Assembly: GCA_016930075.1 (NCBI GenBank)
Contig: JAFGHS010000191.1
Span: forward strand, 1-45,237
Source: Deltaproteobacteria bacterium
GTDB lineage: Bacteria > Desulfobacterota > Syntrophia > Syntrophales > JAFGHS01
DNA length: 45,237 bases
Direction: 5' to 3'
In this document: piece by piece, positions 26,955-36,007 of the stretch
How positions within the stretch are numbered: the stretch's first letter is position 1
Layout of the letters: every line of letters starts with the position of its first letter
The notes under the pieces: model-generated
Told to the model about the DNA's origin: nothing
Seen by the model: the letters and a program-made list of their open reading frames with translations, nothing else
The model's database searches: none
Program-made: the position numbers and the translations under genes

Positions 26955-27749
26955 ATGCTGAAAGAATACGATATAACGGGAAAAGTTGTCTTTATTACCG
27001 GCGCCGGCCGGGGAATCGGAAAGGGAATCGCACAGGTTTTGGCGGAGGCGGGCGCGGATGTCGCCATCAACGCCCTGACGGACAAATATGTCGTTGACAC
27101 GGCGCGGGATATTGCCGCTGCAAGCGGTCGGCGCGTCCTGCCCGTCCTTGCCGACGTGACAAACTCCGAAGGCGTGCAGCAGGCGCTGGATCAGGTATTT
27201 AAGGCGTTCGGGAGGATCGACGTCCTCGTCAACAATCTGGGCGACGCCATGCGGGCGCCCCTCGTCAAACTCCCGGACAGGAAGGGCCAAACCGCTTCGG
27301 ATGAACAAATAAAAAAGGTCATCGATATCAACATGACCGCCGCCATCCTATGCACCCGCGCTGTAGGACCACACATGCTGGAGCGTCGCAGCGGCAAGAT
27401 CATCAATACGTCCTCCTACACGGCGGGCAGGGGCGGCAAGGACGTCGTTCTTTACACCCTGGCCAAAGCGGCGGTTGTGGGCTTTACCCGCGCCCAGGCC
27501 CTCGAATGGGCGCCATACAATATTCAGATCAATTCCATTGCCCCCGGCTTTTTCCCGGAACCGCTCAATATGCTAAATGCCGATGAAGAAACCTTAAAAA
27601 GAATGTCTGCTTATATCGCAAAAATAACGCCGCTGGGGCGGGCCGGGCAATTAAGGGAGGTCGGCCTGCTTGCCCTCTACCTTGCTTCTTCGGCTTCCGA
27701 TTACATGACCGGCCAGACGTTGTATCTGGATGGAGGGTTAAGTCTGTAG
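26955..27749 (+). CDS. Short-chain dehydrogenase/reductase (SDR)
   Basis: 264 aa classical SDR, NAD(P)-dependent. TGAGRGIGKGIA at residue 15 is the cofactor glycine motif, LVNNLGD replaces NNAG, and the catalytic residues are the Ser of NTSSYTAG and YTLAK (Tyr/Lys). The C-terminus has PLGRAGQLREVGLLALYLASSASDYMTGQTLYLDGG, typical of 3-oxoacyl reductase-like members. An insertion (KLPDRKGQTASDEQIKK) before the active site lengthens the loop. AAGGAG lies 11 bases before the ATG. Substrate unknown; acyl-CoA or hydroxyacyl oxidation fits the neighbourhood. Confidence 0.9.
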   Translation: MLKEYDITGKVVFITGAGRGIGKGIAQVLAEAGADVAINALTDKYVVDTARDIAAASGRRVLPVLADVTNSEGVQQALDQVFKAFGRIDVLVNNLGDAMRAPLVKLPDRKGQTASDEQIKKVIDINMTAAILCTRAVGPHMLERRSGKIINTSSYTAGRGGKDVVLYTLAKAAVVGFTRAQALEWAPYNIQINSIAPGFFPEPLNMLNADEETLKRMSAYIAKITPLGRAGQLREVGLLALYLASSASDYMTGQTLYLDGGLSL

Positions 27750-27844
27750 ATAAGAAGTTCAAGGATACGGGCTATCGAGTCGGGGCAGATGCGGATGAAA
27801 AACAGGGAGGCAGATCGGAGAACTTTTTCGGAACAGGCGGTTGA

Positions 27845-28504
27845 ATGGCGGCGCTGACAAAAGAAGAAATCGGCAGGAAACTGCTGCACCTTTTTGCCCT
27901 CTTGATGCCCATCGGCATCTTTTATCTTCCCCGGTGGTCTTTCCCTGTTTATGCCATGCCCATCATTCTTGGATTGATTTTATTTGCCGTAATAACTGTT
28001 GAATATTTGCGTTCCAACGACCCCGCCATCCAGGAAATATTTGTAAAATATTTCGGCTCCATGCTGCGCAAAGAGGAGTCCTTCAAGATTACGGGGGCCA
28101 CCTGGGTTATTGCTTCAGCGCTTTTGTGCTCGATCCTTTTTGCCCGCCATCTCCATATTGCTTTTATGGTCCTTTCGCTCTTCATCCTGGGAGATGCCAT
28201 CGCAGCCATCATCGGCCTCAGCATGGGAAGAATCAAAATCGGCAGGAAATCCCTGGAGGGGTCCCTGTCCTGCTTTATCCTGTGCCTTTGTCTGTTTTAT
28301 TTTGTCTTTCCTAACCTTCCCGGCCTTCTGGATGCCTGGGGCGGCAAGACGCCGGGGGTCATGATCTGGACGACATCCCTGGTGGTTACCCTGTTTGAAT
28401 TGATCCCGCTGAAAATAACGCGGGATTTTACGATCAATGACAATCTCGCCGTACCGGTCATTGCGGGATACGTGATGTGGGGACTAGAAAAATTATTGTT
28501 TTAG
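27845..28504 (+). CDS. Dolichol/phytol-kinase-like (SEC59/DGK1/VTE5-type) membrane protein
   Basis: 219 aa polytopic membrane protein with about six to seven helices. The first residues EEIGRKLLHLFALLMP match the 'R K.(I/L)(L/V)H' start of the family. The signature GDAIAAIIGLSMGRIKIGRKSLEGSLSCF, with Gly-Asp, Gly-Arg and Lys-Ser-x-Glu-Gly-Ser, is that of CTP-dependent polyprenol or diacylglycerol kinases. It probably phosphorylates a lipid alcohol at the inner membrane. It begins 95 bp after the SDR gene. An alternative is a phosphatidate cytidylyltransferase-like role. Confidence 0.82.
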   Translation: MAALTKEEIGRKLLHLFALLMPIGIFYLPRWSFPVYAMPIILGLILFAVITVEYLRSNDPAIQEIFVKYFGSMLRKEESFKITGATWVIASALLCSILFARHLHIAFMVLSLFILGDAIAAIIGLSMGRIKIGRKSLEGSLSCFILCLCLFYFVFPNLPGLLDAWGGKTPGVMIWTTSLVVTLFELIPLKITRDFTINDNLAVPVIAGYVMWGLEKLLF

Positions 28505-28559
28505 GTCCTTTCATCTTGAACCTTGGTCTTTGCGCCCCCTGATCCCTGCCCCCTGCCTT

Positions 28560-29483
28560 TCACGGTTCCACAAGGATTTTGATCTCATCTTCGCTTTTAG
28601 CTGCCAGAACATCGAATCCCCGCTGGGTTATGGCCTTCAGGGGAATCACGCTTGTCACGATGCTCTCGGGACGGATGTCGCTGGATCGGAGCCATTTCAG
28701 GGCCAGTTCGGGGTTAACGGAGTTGGTCCCATACATGGTTGTTTCACGGGTAACGAAACCAAGCATATGGACTTGCGCTCGCTCCGTGAAGATACCCTGG
28801 ACAATGACCTTGCCCCGGTAACATGCCGAGGCGAGGCAATCTTTCAACGTTTGTTCGATGCCGACAGCCTCAATGGCCACGTCCACCCCTCTGCCCGCCG
28901 TCAGTTCCTTGATTTTCAAGGGCGACTTCACCTCCCGGGGATTCCAGACCATTGTCGCCCCCAGTTCTTCTGCTTTTTTGCGACGTTTTTCCATGATCTC
29001 GCTCATATAAATATTTTTAAGCCCCATGGCTTTTAATCCCAAAAGAATCATCAGCCCCACAGGCCCTGCGCCAGCAATGAACACCCCGTCATCCGCCTTG
29101 ACGCCGCCCCGATCTATGGCATAAGCAGCGCCGGCCAGAGGTTCAAGAACCGTGGCCCGCGTCCAGTCCATATCCGAAGACAGTTTGATCAGGCGGTCCT
29201 GGGGGCAGACCGTGTATTCAGCATAGGACCCGGGCGTCATGGCATAGACGCGATCCCCCGCCTTATATCCCTGAACCCCCGAACCTACATCGACAACAAC
29301 GCCGGTTGCTTCATGGCCGAAGGGGCTTTCCGGAAAAAGGCCGTGCAGGTATTCATGCAGGTCGGACCCGCAGATGCCGCAGTATTTGACCTTCACCTTC
29401 ACCTGCCCGGGCCCCGGTTCGGGCTCCGGCACATCCACTACGCGTACATCCCGGATGCCGTAATAGATTGCCTTTTTCATCAT
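28560..29483 (-). CDS. Zinc-type MDR alcohol dehydrogenase lacking the structural-zinc loop
   Basis: 307 aa, shorter than the usual 340-350. Catalytic zinc ligands are the Cys of YCGICGSDLHEY, the His/Glu of GHEATG and the Glu of LEPLAGA. The cofactor fold has FIAGAGPVGLMILLGLKAMG near residue 170. Between GDRVYAMT and GSYAEYTV the four-Cys loop that binds the structural zinc is missing. GGGAGGACGTT precedes the ATG. Substrate unknown: members include sorbitol, threonine and other alcohol dehydrogenases. Convergent with the kinase-like gene at 27845. Confidence 0.87.
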   Translation of the reverse strand: MMKKAIYYGIRDVRVVDVPEPEPGPGQVKVKVKYCGICGSDLHEYLHGLFPESPFGHEATGVVVDVGSGVQGYKAGDRVYAMTPGSYAEYTVCPQDRLIKLSSDMDWTRATVLEPLAGAAYAIDRGGVKADDGVFIAGAGPVGLMILLGLKAMGLKNIYMSEIMEKRRKKAEELGATMVWNPREVKSPLKIKELTAGRGVDVAIEAVGIEQTLKDCLASACYRGKVIVQGIFTERAQVHMLGFVTRETTMYGTNSVNPELALKWLRSSDIRPESIVTSVIPLKAITQRGFDVLAAKSEDEIKILVEP

Positions 29484-29626
29484 AACGTCCTCCCACTATC
29501 TTTGAACCTATCATCAGTGTTTCCATCCATCAACTATTTATTAGTATATTTCCGGCCATGAATGTGTTAAAGTCGCCCCCTTCTTACCCAGAAGGACAGT
29601 GAAAACGAATCGATAAGGAGATCATT

Positions 29627-30007
29627 ATGAGTGCCGAAGAGGAAACAGCAACACAGCAAATTAAAATCAGTCAAAAAGATCTGCACCGTGAAGAAATATT
29701 CACGGATATGCAAACCGGCGTGATCCGTCAATTGACGCCTGTTAAGATCAACGGCGAAATCGATAAAAACCGCAAGATCATTTTTTTCGGTCAGACCCAG
29801 CTCATGACGCAGCAGGGACCTCTTCCCATTCAGTTTCCCATCCCGGATGCCAAAAATCTTCAGCAAGCCGCCGAAAATTTTCCTCAGGCCATGGAAATAT
29901 ATGTAAACGCCATGTTTGAGGAGGCCCAACGGCTGCACAGGGAAGAACAATCGCGCATTATCGTCCCCGGCGTCATGCCTCCGGAAAGCAATCTGATCCT
30001 GAAATAA
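29627..30007 (+). CDS. Conserved-looking hypothetical protein, 126 aa
   Basis: ATG with AAGGAGATCATT upstream, so a good start. No signal peptide or membrane segment; the sequence is hydrophilic and Gln/Glu-rich (SAEEETATQQIKISQKDLHREE). A middle segment TGVIRQLTPVKINGEID and KIIFFGQTQLMTQQGPLPIQFPIPDAKNLQQAAENFPQAMEIYV look folded, and the end is a charged helix. I do not recognise the family. It is followed by a palindrome that may end its transcript. Confidence 0.7.
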   Translation: MSAEEETATQQIKISQKDLHREEIFTDMQTGVIRQLTPVKINGEIDKNRKIIFFGQTQLMTQQGPLPIQFPIPDAKNLQQAAENFPQAMEIYVNAMFEEAQRLHREEQSRIIVPGVMPPESNLILK

Positions 30008-30015
30008 TAAAAAAA

Positions 30016-30048
30016 ATGGGGGCACAGATTTCAAATCTGTCCCCCCAT
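30016..30048. repeat. GGGGACAG-type palindrome, copy 4
   Basis: ATGGGGGCACAGATTTCAAA continuing to TCTGTCCCCCCAT, followed by a partial extra unit. It lies eight bases after the hypothetical gene, so it may serve as its hairpin end as well as being a repeat. Confidence 0.75.
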
Positions 30049-30097
30049 TGTAAATCTGTCTCCCGCTTTTTATGCTCTTACCACCGTCTGCAACAAC

Positions 30098-30889
30098 TTA
30101 TTTACCCTGCCATCTGGGCGGACGTTTTTCAGAGAACGCCTTCGGACCTTCAACAAAATCCTGTGACTGATGCATGGCAGCCACACCGGGGAATTGCGTT
30201 TTCATGGCTTCCTGCAGCGTCATGTTCAGGCCTTTCACTGTCGCTTCTTTTGCTGCACGGATGCTCAGAGGCGCCGCCAGCAGGATTTCCGATGCCAGTT
30301 TTTCCGCCGTCGGCAGCAATTCGGCCGCCGGAACAACTTCAGCGACGACACCGTACTGCAGGGCCTGCTGGGCCGTGATGCGCTTTGACGTCATAATCAT
30401 ATACTGGGCCAGATGATAGGGGATCTGCCGGGGAAGGCGATGGACGCCTCCGGCGCCGGGAATCAAGCCGACGCGCGGTTCGGGTAGGCCGAAGGTGGCG
30501 TTTTCGGCGGCAATAATAATATCGCACGCCAGGGCAATCTCGAAACCGCCGCCCAGGGCAAGGCCGTTCACCGCGGCAATGAAAGGTTTGTAGCAGTCAA
30601 AGCGCGATGTAATGCCCGCAAACCCGCCTTTTACGCCCTGCATGATTTCCCGCATCTTTGCCGGACCCTGCGTTGCCTGGAACTTCAGATCGTTGCCGGC
30701 GGAAAATGCCTTCTCGCCCGCTCCCGTCACGATGCAAATCCACTGTTCGGGATCTGCGTCAAAATCATTGAATGCCTTGTCCATTTCCGCACTGACCAGC
30801 GGACTGATGGAGTTCATCACTTCCGGACGGTTGATCGTCACCGTCGTGACGTGCCCCTTCTGCTCCACTTTAATCAACTCATAACTCAT
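30098..30889 (-). CDS. Enoyl-CoA hydratase/isomerase (crotonase family)
   Basis: 263 aa. The crotonase core is intact: oxyanion-hole segments AFSAGNDL and NGLALGGGFEIALACD, with the two glutamates used by enoyl-CoA hydratases in GGGFE and FGLPEPRVGLIPGAGG. The acyl-CoA would be a 2-enoyl-CoA, hydrated to 3-hydroxyacyl-CoA in beta-oxidation or its reverse. GGAGGCAGATT precedes the ATG. It lies 92 bp after glyA in the same direction. Confidence 0.93.
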   Translation of the reverse strand: MSYELIKVEQKGHVTTVTINRPEVMNSISPLVSAEMDKAFNDFDADPEQWICIVTGAGEKAFSAGNDLKFQATQGPAKMREIMQGVKGGFAGITSRFDCYKPFIAAVNGLALGGGFEIALACDIIIAAENATFGLPEPRVGLIPGAGGVHRLPRQIPYHLAQYMIMTSKRITAQQALQYGVVAEVVPAAELLPTAEKLASEILLAAPLSIRAAKEATVKGLNMTLQEAMKTQFPGVAAMHQSQDFVEGPKAFSEKRPPRWQGK

Positions 30890-30981
30890 AATCTGCCTCC
30901 TTTATCATTAATAGAAATATAGATAACATATGTACGCCTTGTTTCATGCATACATCCATCGATCATTCCATTTGCCGGGAC

Positions 30982-32220
30982 CTATACGTAGAGAGGATAT
31001 TTTTGGCACAACGCTATGATGTCCTTCTTTACACCGGCCAAAACGCTTTCGTTTGCGTGATGGGCAATAACGGTATCCAGCCAGGCGGCGATCTGGCGCA
31101 TTTCCGCTTCCTTCATGCCGCGGGTCGTCAGGGCCGGCGTCCCCAAACGAATGCCTGAAGGGTTCATGGGCGAGCGGGGGTCGTCGGGCACCATGTTTTT
31201 ATTGACCGTAATGCCGGCCTTGTCTAGGGCGATCTGGGCCTCCTTGCCCGTAACGCCTTTATTGGCCAGATTGATCAGGAGCAGGTGGTTATCCGTCTGA
31301 CCGAAGCAAATCGTATAATCCCTTTTCTTGAGTTCCTCTTCCAGAATTTTTGCATTTGTCATGATCTGCTTTGCATAGACCTTAAAGTCCGGTTGGAGGG
31401 CCTCTTTAAACGCCACGGCCTTGGCGGAGATATTGTGCTCGTGCGGACCGCCCTGAAAACCGGGGAAAACAGACTTATCAATCTGCTTCGCCCATTTTTC
31501 CTTGCACATGATCATGCCGCCCCGGGGGCCTCGCAGGGTTTTGTGGGTCGTCGTCGTGACGATGTCGAACAGGGGGACGGGATTGTTCATCTGCCCTCCG
31601 GCAATTAAGCCGGCGATGTGAGCGACATCGGCCATCGTCATCGATTCCGTTTCATCGGCGATGGACTTGATGATGTGATAATCGATCTCCCGGGAATATG
31701 CGGAATAGCCGACGAGGACCAGTTTGGGCTTGTGCCGGCGGGCCATATCGCGCAGTTCATCGTAGTCGATGACGCCCTGGGCGTTTGTCTTGTAGCGGAT
31801 GAAGTTAAAAAGATTGGCCATGTGGGTCACGGGGCTTCCGTGGGTCAAATGGCCGCCGTGGGACAGATCCATGCCGAGAATCGTATCGCCCGGCTTCAGG
31901 ACGGCAAGGTAAGCGGCGATATTGGCGGGGGCGCCGCTTAACGGCTGGACATTGACGTGCTCGGCGCCGAAGAGCTGCCTGGCCCGGTCGATGGCCAACT
32001 GCTCGACGTTGTCGATGAATTCGCAGCCGCCGTAATACCGGTTGCCCACATAACCTTCGGAATACTTGTTGGTCAGGATCGATCCGAGGGCTTCCAGTAC
32101 CGCCGGAGATACGAAATTCTCCGAGGGGATCATTTCCAGTCCCTCCTCCTGGCGCTTCCTTTCCTTTTCAATGATAGAAAAAATGTCGGAATCAAATTGC
32201 GCAAGTGTTTGTCTGTTCAT
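30982..32220 (-). CDS. glyA: Serine hydroxymethyltransferase
   Basis: 412 aa from ATG 32220 (MNRQTLAQFDSDIF); the open frame upstream to 32301 is not family-like. PLP enzyme that transfers the hydroxymethyl group of serine to tetrahydrofolate. Seen: MIPSENFVSPAVLEALGS, SEGYVGNRYYGGCEFID, NVQPLSGAPANIAAY, DLSHGGHLTHG, ADVAHIAGLIAGG and TTTTHKTLRGPRGG with the PLP lysine. The 'QPLSGAPAN' form replaces the more usual QPHSGSQAN. AGGAGCC lies 12 bases upstream. It starts about 87 bp after the aldehyde oxidoreductase. Confidence 0.97.
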   Translation of the reverse strand: MNRQTLAQFDSDIFSIIEKERKRQEEGLEMIPSENFVSPAVLEALGSILTNKYSEGYVGNRYYGGCEFIDNVEQLAIDRARQLFGAEHVNVQPLSGAPANIAAYLAVLKPGDTILGMDLSHGGHLTHGSPVTHMANLFNFIRYKTNAQGVIDYDELRDMARRHKPKLVLVGYSAYSREIDYHIIKSIADETESMTMADVAHIAGLIAGGQMNNPVPLFDIVTTTTHKTLRGPRGGMIMCKEKWAKQIDKSVFPGFQGGPHEHNISAKAVAFKEALQPDFKVYAKQIMTNAKILEEELKKRDYTICFGQTDNHLLLINLANKGVTGKEAQIALDKAGITVNKNMVPDDPRSPMNPSGIRLGTPALTTRGMKEAEMRQIAAWLDTVIAHHANESVLAGVKKDIIALCQKYPLYV

Positions 32221-32307
32221 GAAATATAAGGCTCCTATGGGATTTTTTTGTTCGGCGCTTTGCAGATGCAGTGCATCATCAGATGTGGCAATATAGGCCA
32301 AGCGTTT

Positions 32308-34242
32308 TTATGTGTCAACAAGAAATCGGGAATCCATTTCACGGACGATGTCCGAAAGTCCGACGTCTTCAAGTCTCGATTTGGACTGAAGCCCCGTGGC
32401 CGCGTCCCACTTCCGGAGGTTGTAATACTCCGTCTTCATGGCCTCGAACTGCTCCCGGTCGACGACGGCCCCTTTCCTCGATACAGGCTCGCCGTTTTTG
32501 CCCGTCGCCAGGCATTCGGGATTGAGAAACGCATCCTTTAAAGGCACGGTATAAAAGATCTCGGCGATACGGTCGGCTTCCCGTCCCGCATGCCCCTCCC
32601 GCGTCAGGATGGCGCGCTGGAGGTTGAAGATCCGCTCGCCCAGGGCGTTGAGTCCCGCCTCATCCACATCGCGGCCTGTCACGGCCGAATAAATCCTGCT
32701 TTCCAACGCCGGATCACCGAAATGATCGCCTTCGTCCGCAACGCCCACATCCGTAACAGGCCAGGCAAAATCGCACAGAATCAGGCTTTCTTTCACATAT
32801 TCGCGATCCTGGATGTTTTTCGCCGCCAGGGCCTTTCCGGCGTATGTGGTAAAATCGCAGCCCTCTTCGCTTCCCCAGAAGGTTTTACTGATGCGACGCA
32901 CCAGGTCGCTCGTCACATGAGAACCCTGATTACCGCTTTGGCGGCTCACCCACTGAAGGAGAAGGCGGCTCACCGCATGGAGCTGCTGGATGGGCTGGCG
33001 CGGTTCCATGGCGTAAAAAAGGCCCGTCGAGATATACATACGGGGGCAGTAGGCCGGCGGATGGTCGGCGATGGCAAGATAATCGGCGATCAGCTCCGGC
33101 GCTCCGTTCCCGATCATTTCCGCGGCTTTTGTCGTACCGCGAGCCAGGACATCGCCGATGCCTTCGCGGAAAGCGATCATCCGGGCCAGCGTTTCGATGA
33201 ATTCCAGACTCCCGATTCGCGACAGTGGCAGTCCGGTATTTTCCTCCGTCAGAATGCCAGCCTTTGCGCAGCGCTGGAGAAGAACAATAATGCTGTCCAC
33301 AACCATTGTATCGAGTCCGTAGGCATCGCAGATGCGGTTGGCAAAGAAAGGGACCTCTGTCTGCCTGCCGTGGTATTTCCAGGCCGGACGCATATAAAAG
33401 ACCGACGACTGGCACATGGATTTGCCTTTCGTCCCGTCCAGGGCCGTATAGACGAGGCGCCCTGTACAGGCGCCGATGCAGCCGAAGCAGGCCTCCCGCT
33501 TCAATCGCGACCCTTCCGGCATGAGCTTTTCCAATTGCCCCGGTTTGAGTTTCCGGAGATCGCGCACGTAAGCAACAAGTTCACTCAATTTTTCGGGCCT
33601 TGCCGCCTCTATCCTCCCGCCGCCGTGAACTGCAATGGCCTTGAGCTTTTTTGACCCCATGACGGCCCCCATTCCGGACGATCCACAGGCGTCGCCGTCA
33701 GCTGTAAGACCGGCAAAAGCCACTTGATGATCGCCTGACGGACCTGTCGCCACGACGCGGAAATGACGGCCCAAATCAATCTTAACGGCCTGAATAACCT
33801 CTGCGGCCGTTTTTTGCCAAAGGCGGGAGGCATCGTGGATCATCACATCGCCGTCGTTAATTTCGATATAGACAGGTTTGTCGGCAGCGCCTTCGCAAAT
33901 CAACCCGTCGTATCCCGCAAACTTGAGTTGAGCGCCCCAGTGACCCCCCAAATTCGAATAACTGAAATATTGGGGGTGTGTTGAGGGAGACTTGGCGCAG
34001 ACCTGCCAGCGCGAACCCGACAAGCCGGCAAAACCGGCCACGGGGCCTGTGACAAAGATCAGACAATTGCGGGGGTCAAGAGCGTCCACGTCGGGCGGCA
34101 CAAGGTCCCAATAAATTTTTGCCGCCATTCCGCGCCCGCCGATAAATCTGTCGGCGTATTGCGCCGTGGGGATTTTATCGATCCGTCCGGTCGTCAGATT
34201 CACCCTGAGTATGGTCCCGGCATAGCCAAATTGTTTTTCCAC
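32308..34242 (-). CDS. Aldehyde:ferredoxin oxidoreductase (AOR)
   Basis: 644 aa tungsten-pterin enzyme that oxidises aldehydes to acids with ferredoxin, or the reverse. Start is GTG at 34242 with AAAGGATGG upstream. N-terminal YAGTILRVNLTTGRI, FIGGRGMAAK and SSGMGAVMGSKKLKAIAV are family marks. The [4Fe-4S] ligands are CFGCIGAC (Cys252, Cys255, Cys259) and Cys490 in LILCDFAWP. Tungstate transport and molybdopterin genes are not nearby. Which aldehyde is used is unknown. Confidence 0.94.
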   Translation of the reverse strand: MEKQFGYAGTILRVNLTTGRIDKIPTAQYADRFIGGRGMAAKIYWDLVPPDVDALDPRNCLIFVTGPVAGFAGLSGSRWQVCAKSPSTHPQYFSYSNLGGHWGAQLKFAGYDGLICEGAADKPVYIEINDGDVMIHDASRLWQKTAAEVIQAVKIDLGRHFRVVATGPSGDHQVAFAGLTADGDACGSSGMGAVMGSKKLKAIAVHGGGRIEAARPEKLSELVAYVRDLRKLKPGQLEKLMPEGSRLKREACFGCIGACTGRLVYTALDGTKGKSMCQSSVFYMRPAWKYHGRQTEVPFFANRICDAYGLDTMVVDSIIVLLQRCAKAGILTEENTGLPLSRIGSLEFIETLARMIAFREGIGDVLARGTTKAAEMIGNGAPELIADYLAIADHPPAYCPRMYISTGLFYAMEPRQPIQQLHAVSRLLLQWVSRQSGNQGSHVTSDLVRRISKTFWGSEEGCDFTTYAGKALAAKNIQDREYVKESLILCDFAWPVTDVGVADEGDHFGDPALESRIYSAVTGRDVDEAGLNALGERIFNLQRAILTREGHAGREADRIAEIFYTVPLKDAFLNPECLATGKNGEPVSRKGAVVDREQFEAMKTEYYNLRKWDAATGLQSKSRLEDVGLSDIVREMDSRFLVDT

Positions 34243-34265
34243 GGATCCATCCTTTCAAATTTCAT

Positions 34266-34350
34266 GAGAATCCAGAAGTCAGAAAAGAGAATACAGAAGA
34301 AAAACGCTATTCTGGTTATTCTGGCTCCTGACTTCTATCTCCTTTGTTTT
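34266..34350. repeat. Imperfect inverted repeat with GAAGTCAG arms
   Basis: AATCCAGAAGTCAGAA on the left faces TTCTGGCTCCTGACTTCT on the right across about 45 bases. It lies between the Old Yellow Enzyme and AOR genes and could be a repeat or a weak terminator. I see nothing else in the gap. Confidence 0.4.
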
Positions 34351-34444
34351 CTCATGCTTCGTTTTGCCTCACAGGCATGAGCGTTAATCGCTTATGCATA
34401 AAAAGGTCGCGATATCCGATTCACGAGACCCAAAATATGAAGCT

Positions 34445-35515
34445 TTAAAGCTTTCCCCTGAGGTACTGCGAAGGCCAGGGAACATCAAATTTAAGCGCCC
34501 TTGCCGCCTGGAGGGGCCAGTAGGGATTTCTCAGCAATTCACGCCCCAAAAGAACGGCGTCGGCCTGACCGTTGGCAATGATCTGCTCCGCCTGGAAAGG
34601 CTCCGTAATAAAGCCGACAGCCGCCGTCGGTATTTTTACTTCGTTCCTGACTGCGGCGGCAAAAGGCGTCTGAAAACCGGGGCCGGCGGGGATTTTTGCA
34701 TCCGGGACGGCGCCGCCCGTCGAGCAATCGATGAGATCGATGCCCATGGACTTGAGGCGTCGGGCAAAGGCAATCGTCTGCTGCAAATCCCACCCCCCTT
34801 CCACCCAATCGGTGGCAGATACGCGGACAAACACGGGCAGATGGCCGGGCCAGACGTCTCTCACCGCCTGAGCGACGGCAAGGGGCATCCGGATGCGGTT
34901 GTCAAAGCTCCCCCCGTATTCGTCGGTCCGCTGATTTGCAAGGGGCGATAGAAACTGGTGGCACAGATAACCGTGGGCCATATGAAGCTCCGCCACGTCG
35001 TAACCGACGCTTACGGAACGTTTGGCCGCGGCGGCAAACTGCGAAACAACCCCGTCGATATCCTGCTTTGTCATCTCTTTCGGAACGGGAAAGTTCGGGC
35101 CAAAAGGCACCGGCGAGGGCCCCAGTGTTTCCCATGCCCCTTCCTGCTGCGCAAGCGGCCGGTCGCCGTCTTTCCAGGGAATTGCGACCGATGCCTTGCG
35201 CCCCGCGTGGGCCAGTTGAATGCCGGGAACAACGCCTTTCCCCTTTACAAAATCCGTTATGCGCTTGAAGGCCTTGGCGTGCTTGTCCGACCAGATGCCG
35301 AGATCGCCCGGCGAAATCCTCCCTTCCGGCGAAACCGCCGTCGCCTCCTGAATGATGAGCGCCGCACCGCCGACAGCCCGTGTTCCGTAATGGACAAAGT
35401 GCCAATCGGAAAACATGCCGTCTTCGGCGCAAAACATGTCCATAGGCGGCATAAATATCCTGTTTTTGAATTCGATCCCTCTGATTTTCAGCGGTGAAAA
35501 CAATCGGCTCGGCAT
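34445..35515 (-). CDS. Old Yellow Enzyme-family NADH:flavin oxidoreductase
   Basis: 356 aa from ATG 35515 (MPSRLFSPLKIRG) with AAGGGGGATGATT upstream. FMN-dependent ene-reductase fold: LKIRGIEFKNRIFMPPMDMF, a Cys in FCAEDG, QLAHAGRKAS, DVAELHMAHGYLCHQFLSPLANQRTDEYGGSFDNRIR and LIDCSTGGAVP. The length without the extra FeS/FAD domain fits the YqjM/NamA group rather than 2,4-dienoyl-CoA reductase. It reduces activated C=C bonds; the physiological substrate is unknown. It lies downstream of the 91-aa gene but after a terminator. Confidence 0.92.
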   Translation of the reverse strand: MPSRLFSPLKIRGIEFKNRIFMPPMDMFCAEDGMFSDWHFVHYGTRAVGGAALIIQEATAVSPEGRISPGDLGIWSDKHAKAFKRITDFVKGKGVVPGIQLAHAGRKASVAIPWKDGDRPLAQQEGAWETLGPSPVPFGPNFPVPKEMTKQDIDGVVSQFAAAAKRSVSVGYDVAELHMAHGYLCHQFLSPLANQRTDEYGGSFDNRIRMPLAVAQAVRDVWPGHLPVFVRVSATDWVEGGWDLQQTIAFARRLKSMGIDLIDCSTGGAVPDAKIPAGPGFQTPFAAAVRNEVKIPTAAVGFITEPFQAEQIIANGQADAVLLGRELLRNPYWPLQAARALKFDVPWPSQYLRGKL

Positions 35516-35609
35516 AATCATCCCCCTTGATCTGTATATTGTCATGGATTGAATACGTTGCAGATCATAACACGTCCGGCCGGAAAAAATATACCCGATT
35601 TTTTACAAA

Positions 35610-35648
35610 AAAACCCCTTCGGGCATTGGCGTCACCCGAAGGGGTTTT
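35610..35648 (-). terminator. Rho-independent terminator after 91-aa protein copy 2
   Basis: Stem AAAACCCCTTCGGG / CCCGAAGGGGTTTT with an 11-nt loop; the T-run is on the minus strand. Same stem as at 24106-24144. Confidence 0.92.
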
Positions 35649-35675
35649 AAAATGCGTCTGTCTATTTATCTTATA

Positions 35676-35951
35676 TCAGCTGACCAGGGATTTGACCGCG
35701 TCGATCACCGGCGAGGTGAACAGGGCGATGAGCACCGTGTAGAGCGCAAAGGCGCCGACGACTTCACCCGTGTACATCCTCTGATACTTATGCTTCAGGG
35801 AGATGATGAGGAGCCCGCCGATGATCAGACAGCCCAGCTGGAAGTACGGGAACTGGCTGACCCCCGTTGCTGTATATTCCGCAAAGCTGAACGTCGCGGT
35901 AACCAGTACAACAAACACCGTTGTGATGATGGTTGATAATGTCTTTTTCAT
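35676..35951 (-). CDS. 91-aa small membrane protein, copy 2
   Basis: Paralogue of the protein at 23490: same length, signal peptide ending SFAEY, FPYFQLGCLIIGGLLIISLKH helix, KMY/RMY-x-GEVVGAFALYT and a C-terminal AVKSLVS. CAAAGGAGGATCAAGACC precedes the ATG, nearly as in copy 1, and the first 28 bases of the coding region are the same. Unlike copy 1 it has no AtpZ-like partner and is followed directly by a terminator. Differences are mostly conservative substitutions, so both copies appear under selection. Confidence 0.82.
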   Translation of the reverse strand: MKKTLSTIITTVFVVLVTATFSFAEYTATGVSQFPYFQLGCLIIGGLLIISLKHKYQRMYTGEVVGAFALYTVLIALFTSPVIDAVKSLVS

Positions 35952-36007
35952 GGTCTTGATCCTCCTTTGTCGTTCGTTTGCCCTTATCAGGCCTTTTGAC
36001 TTAACTT

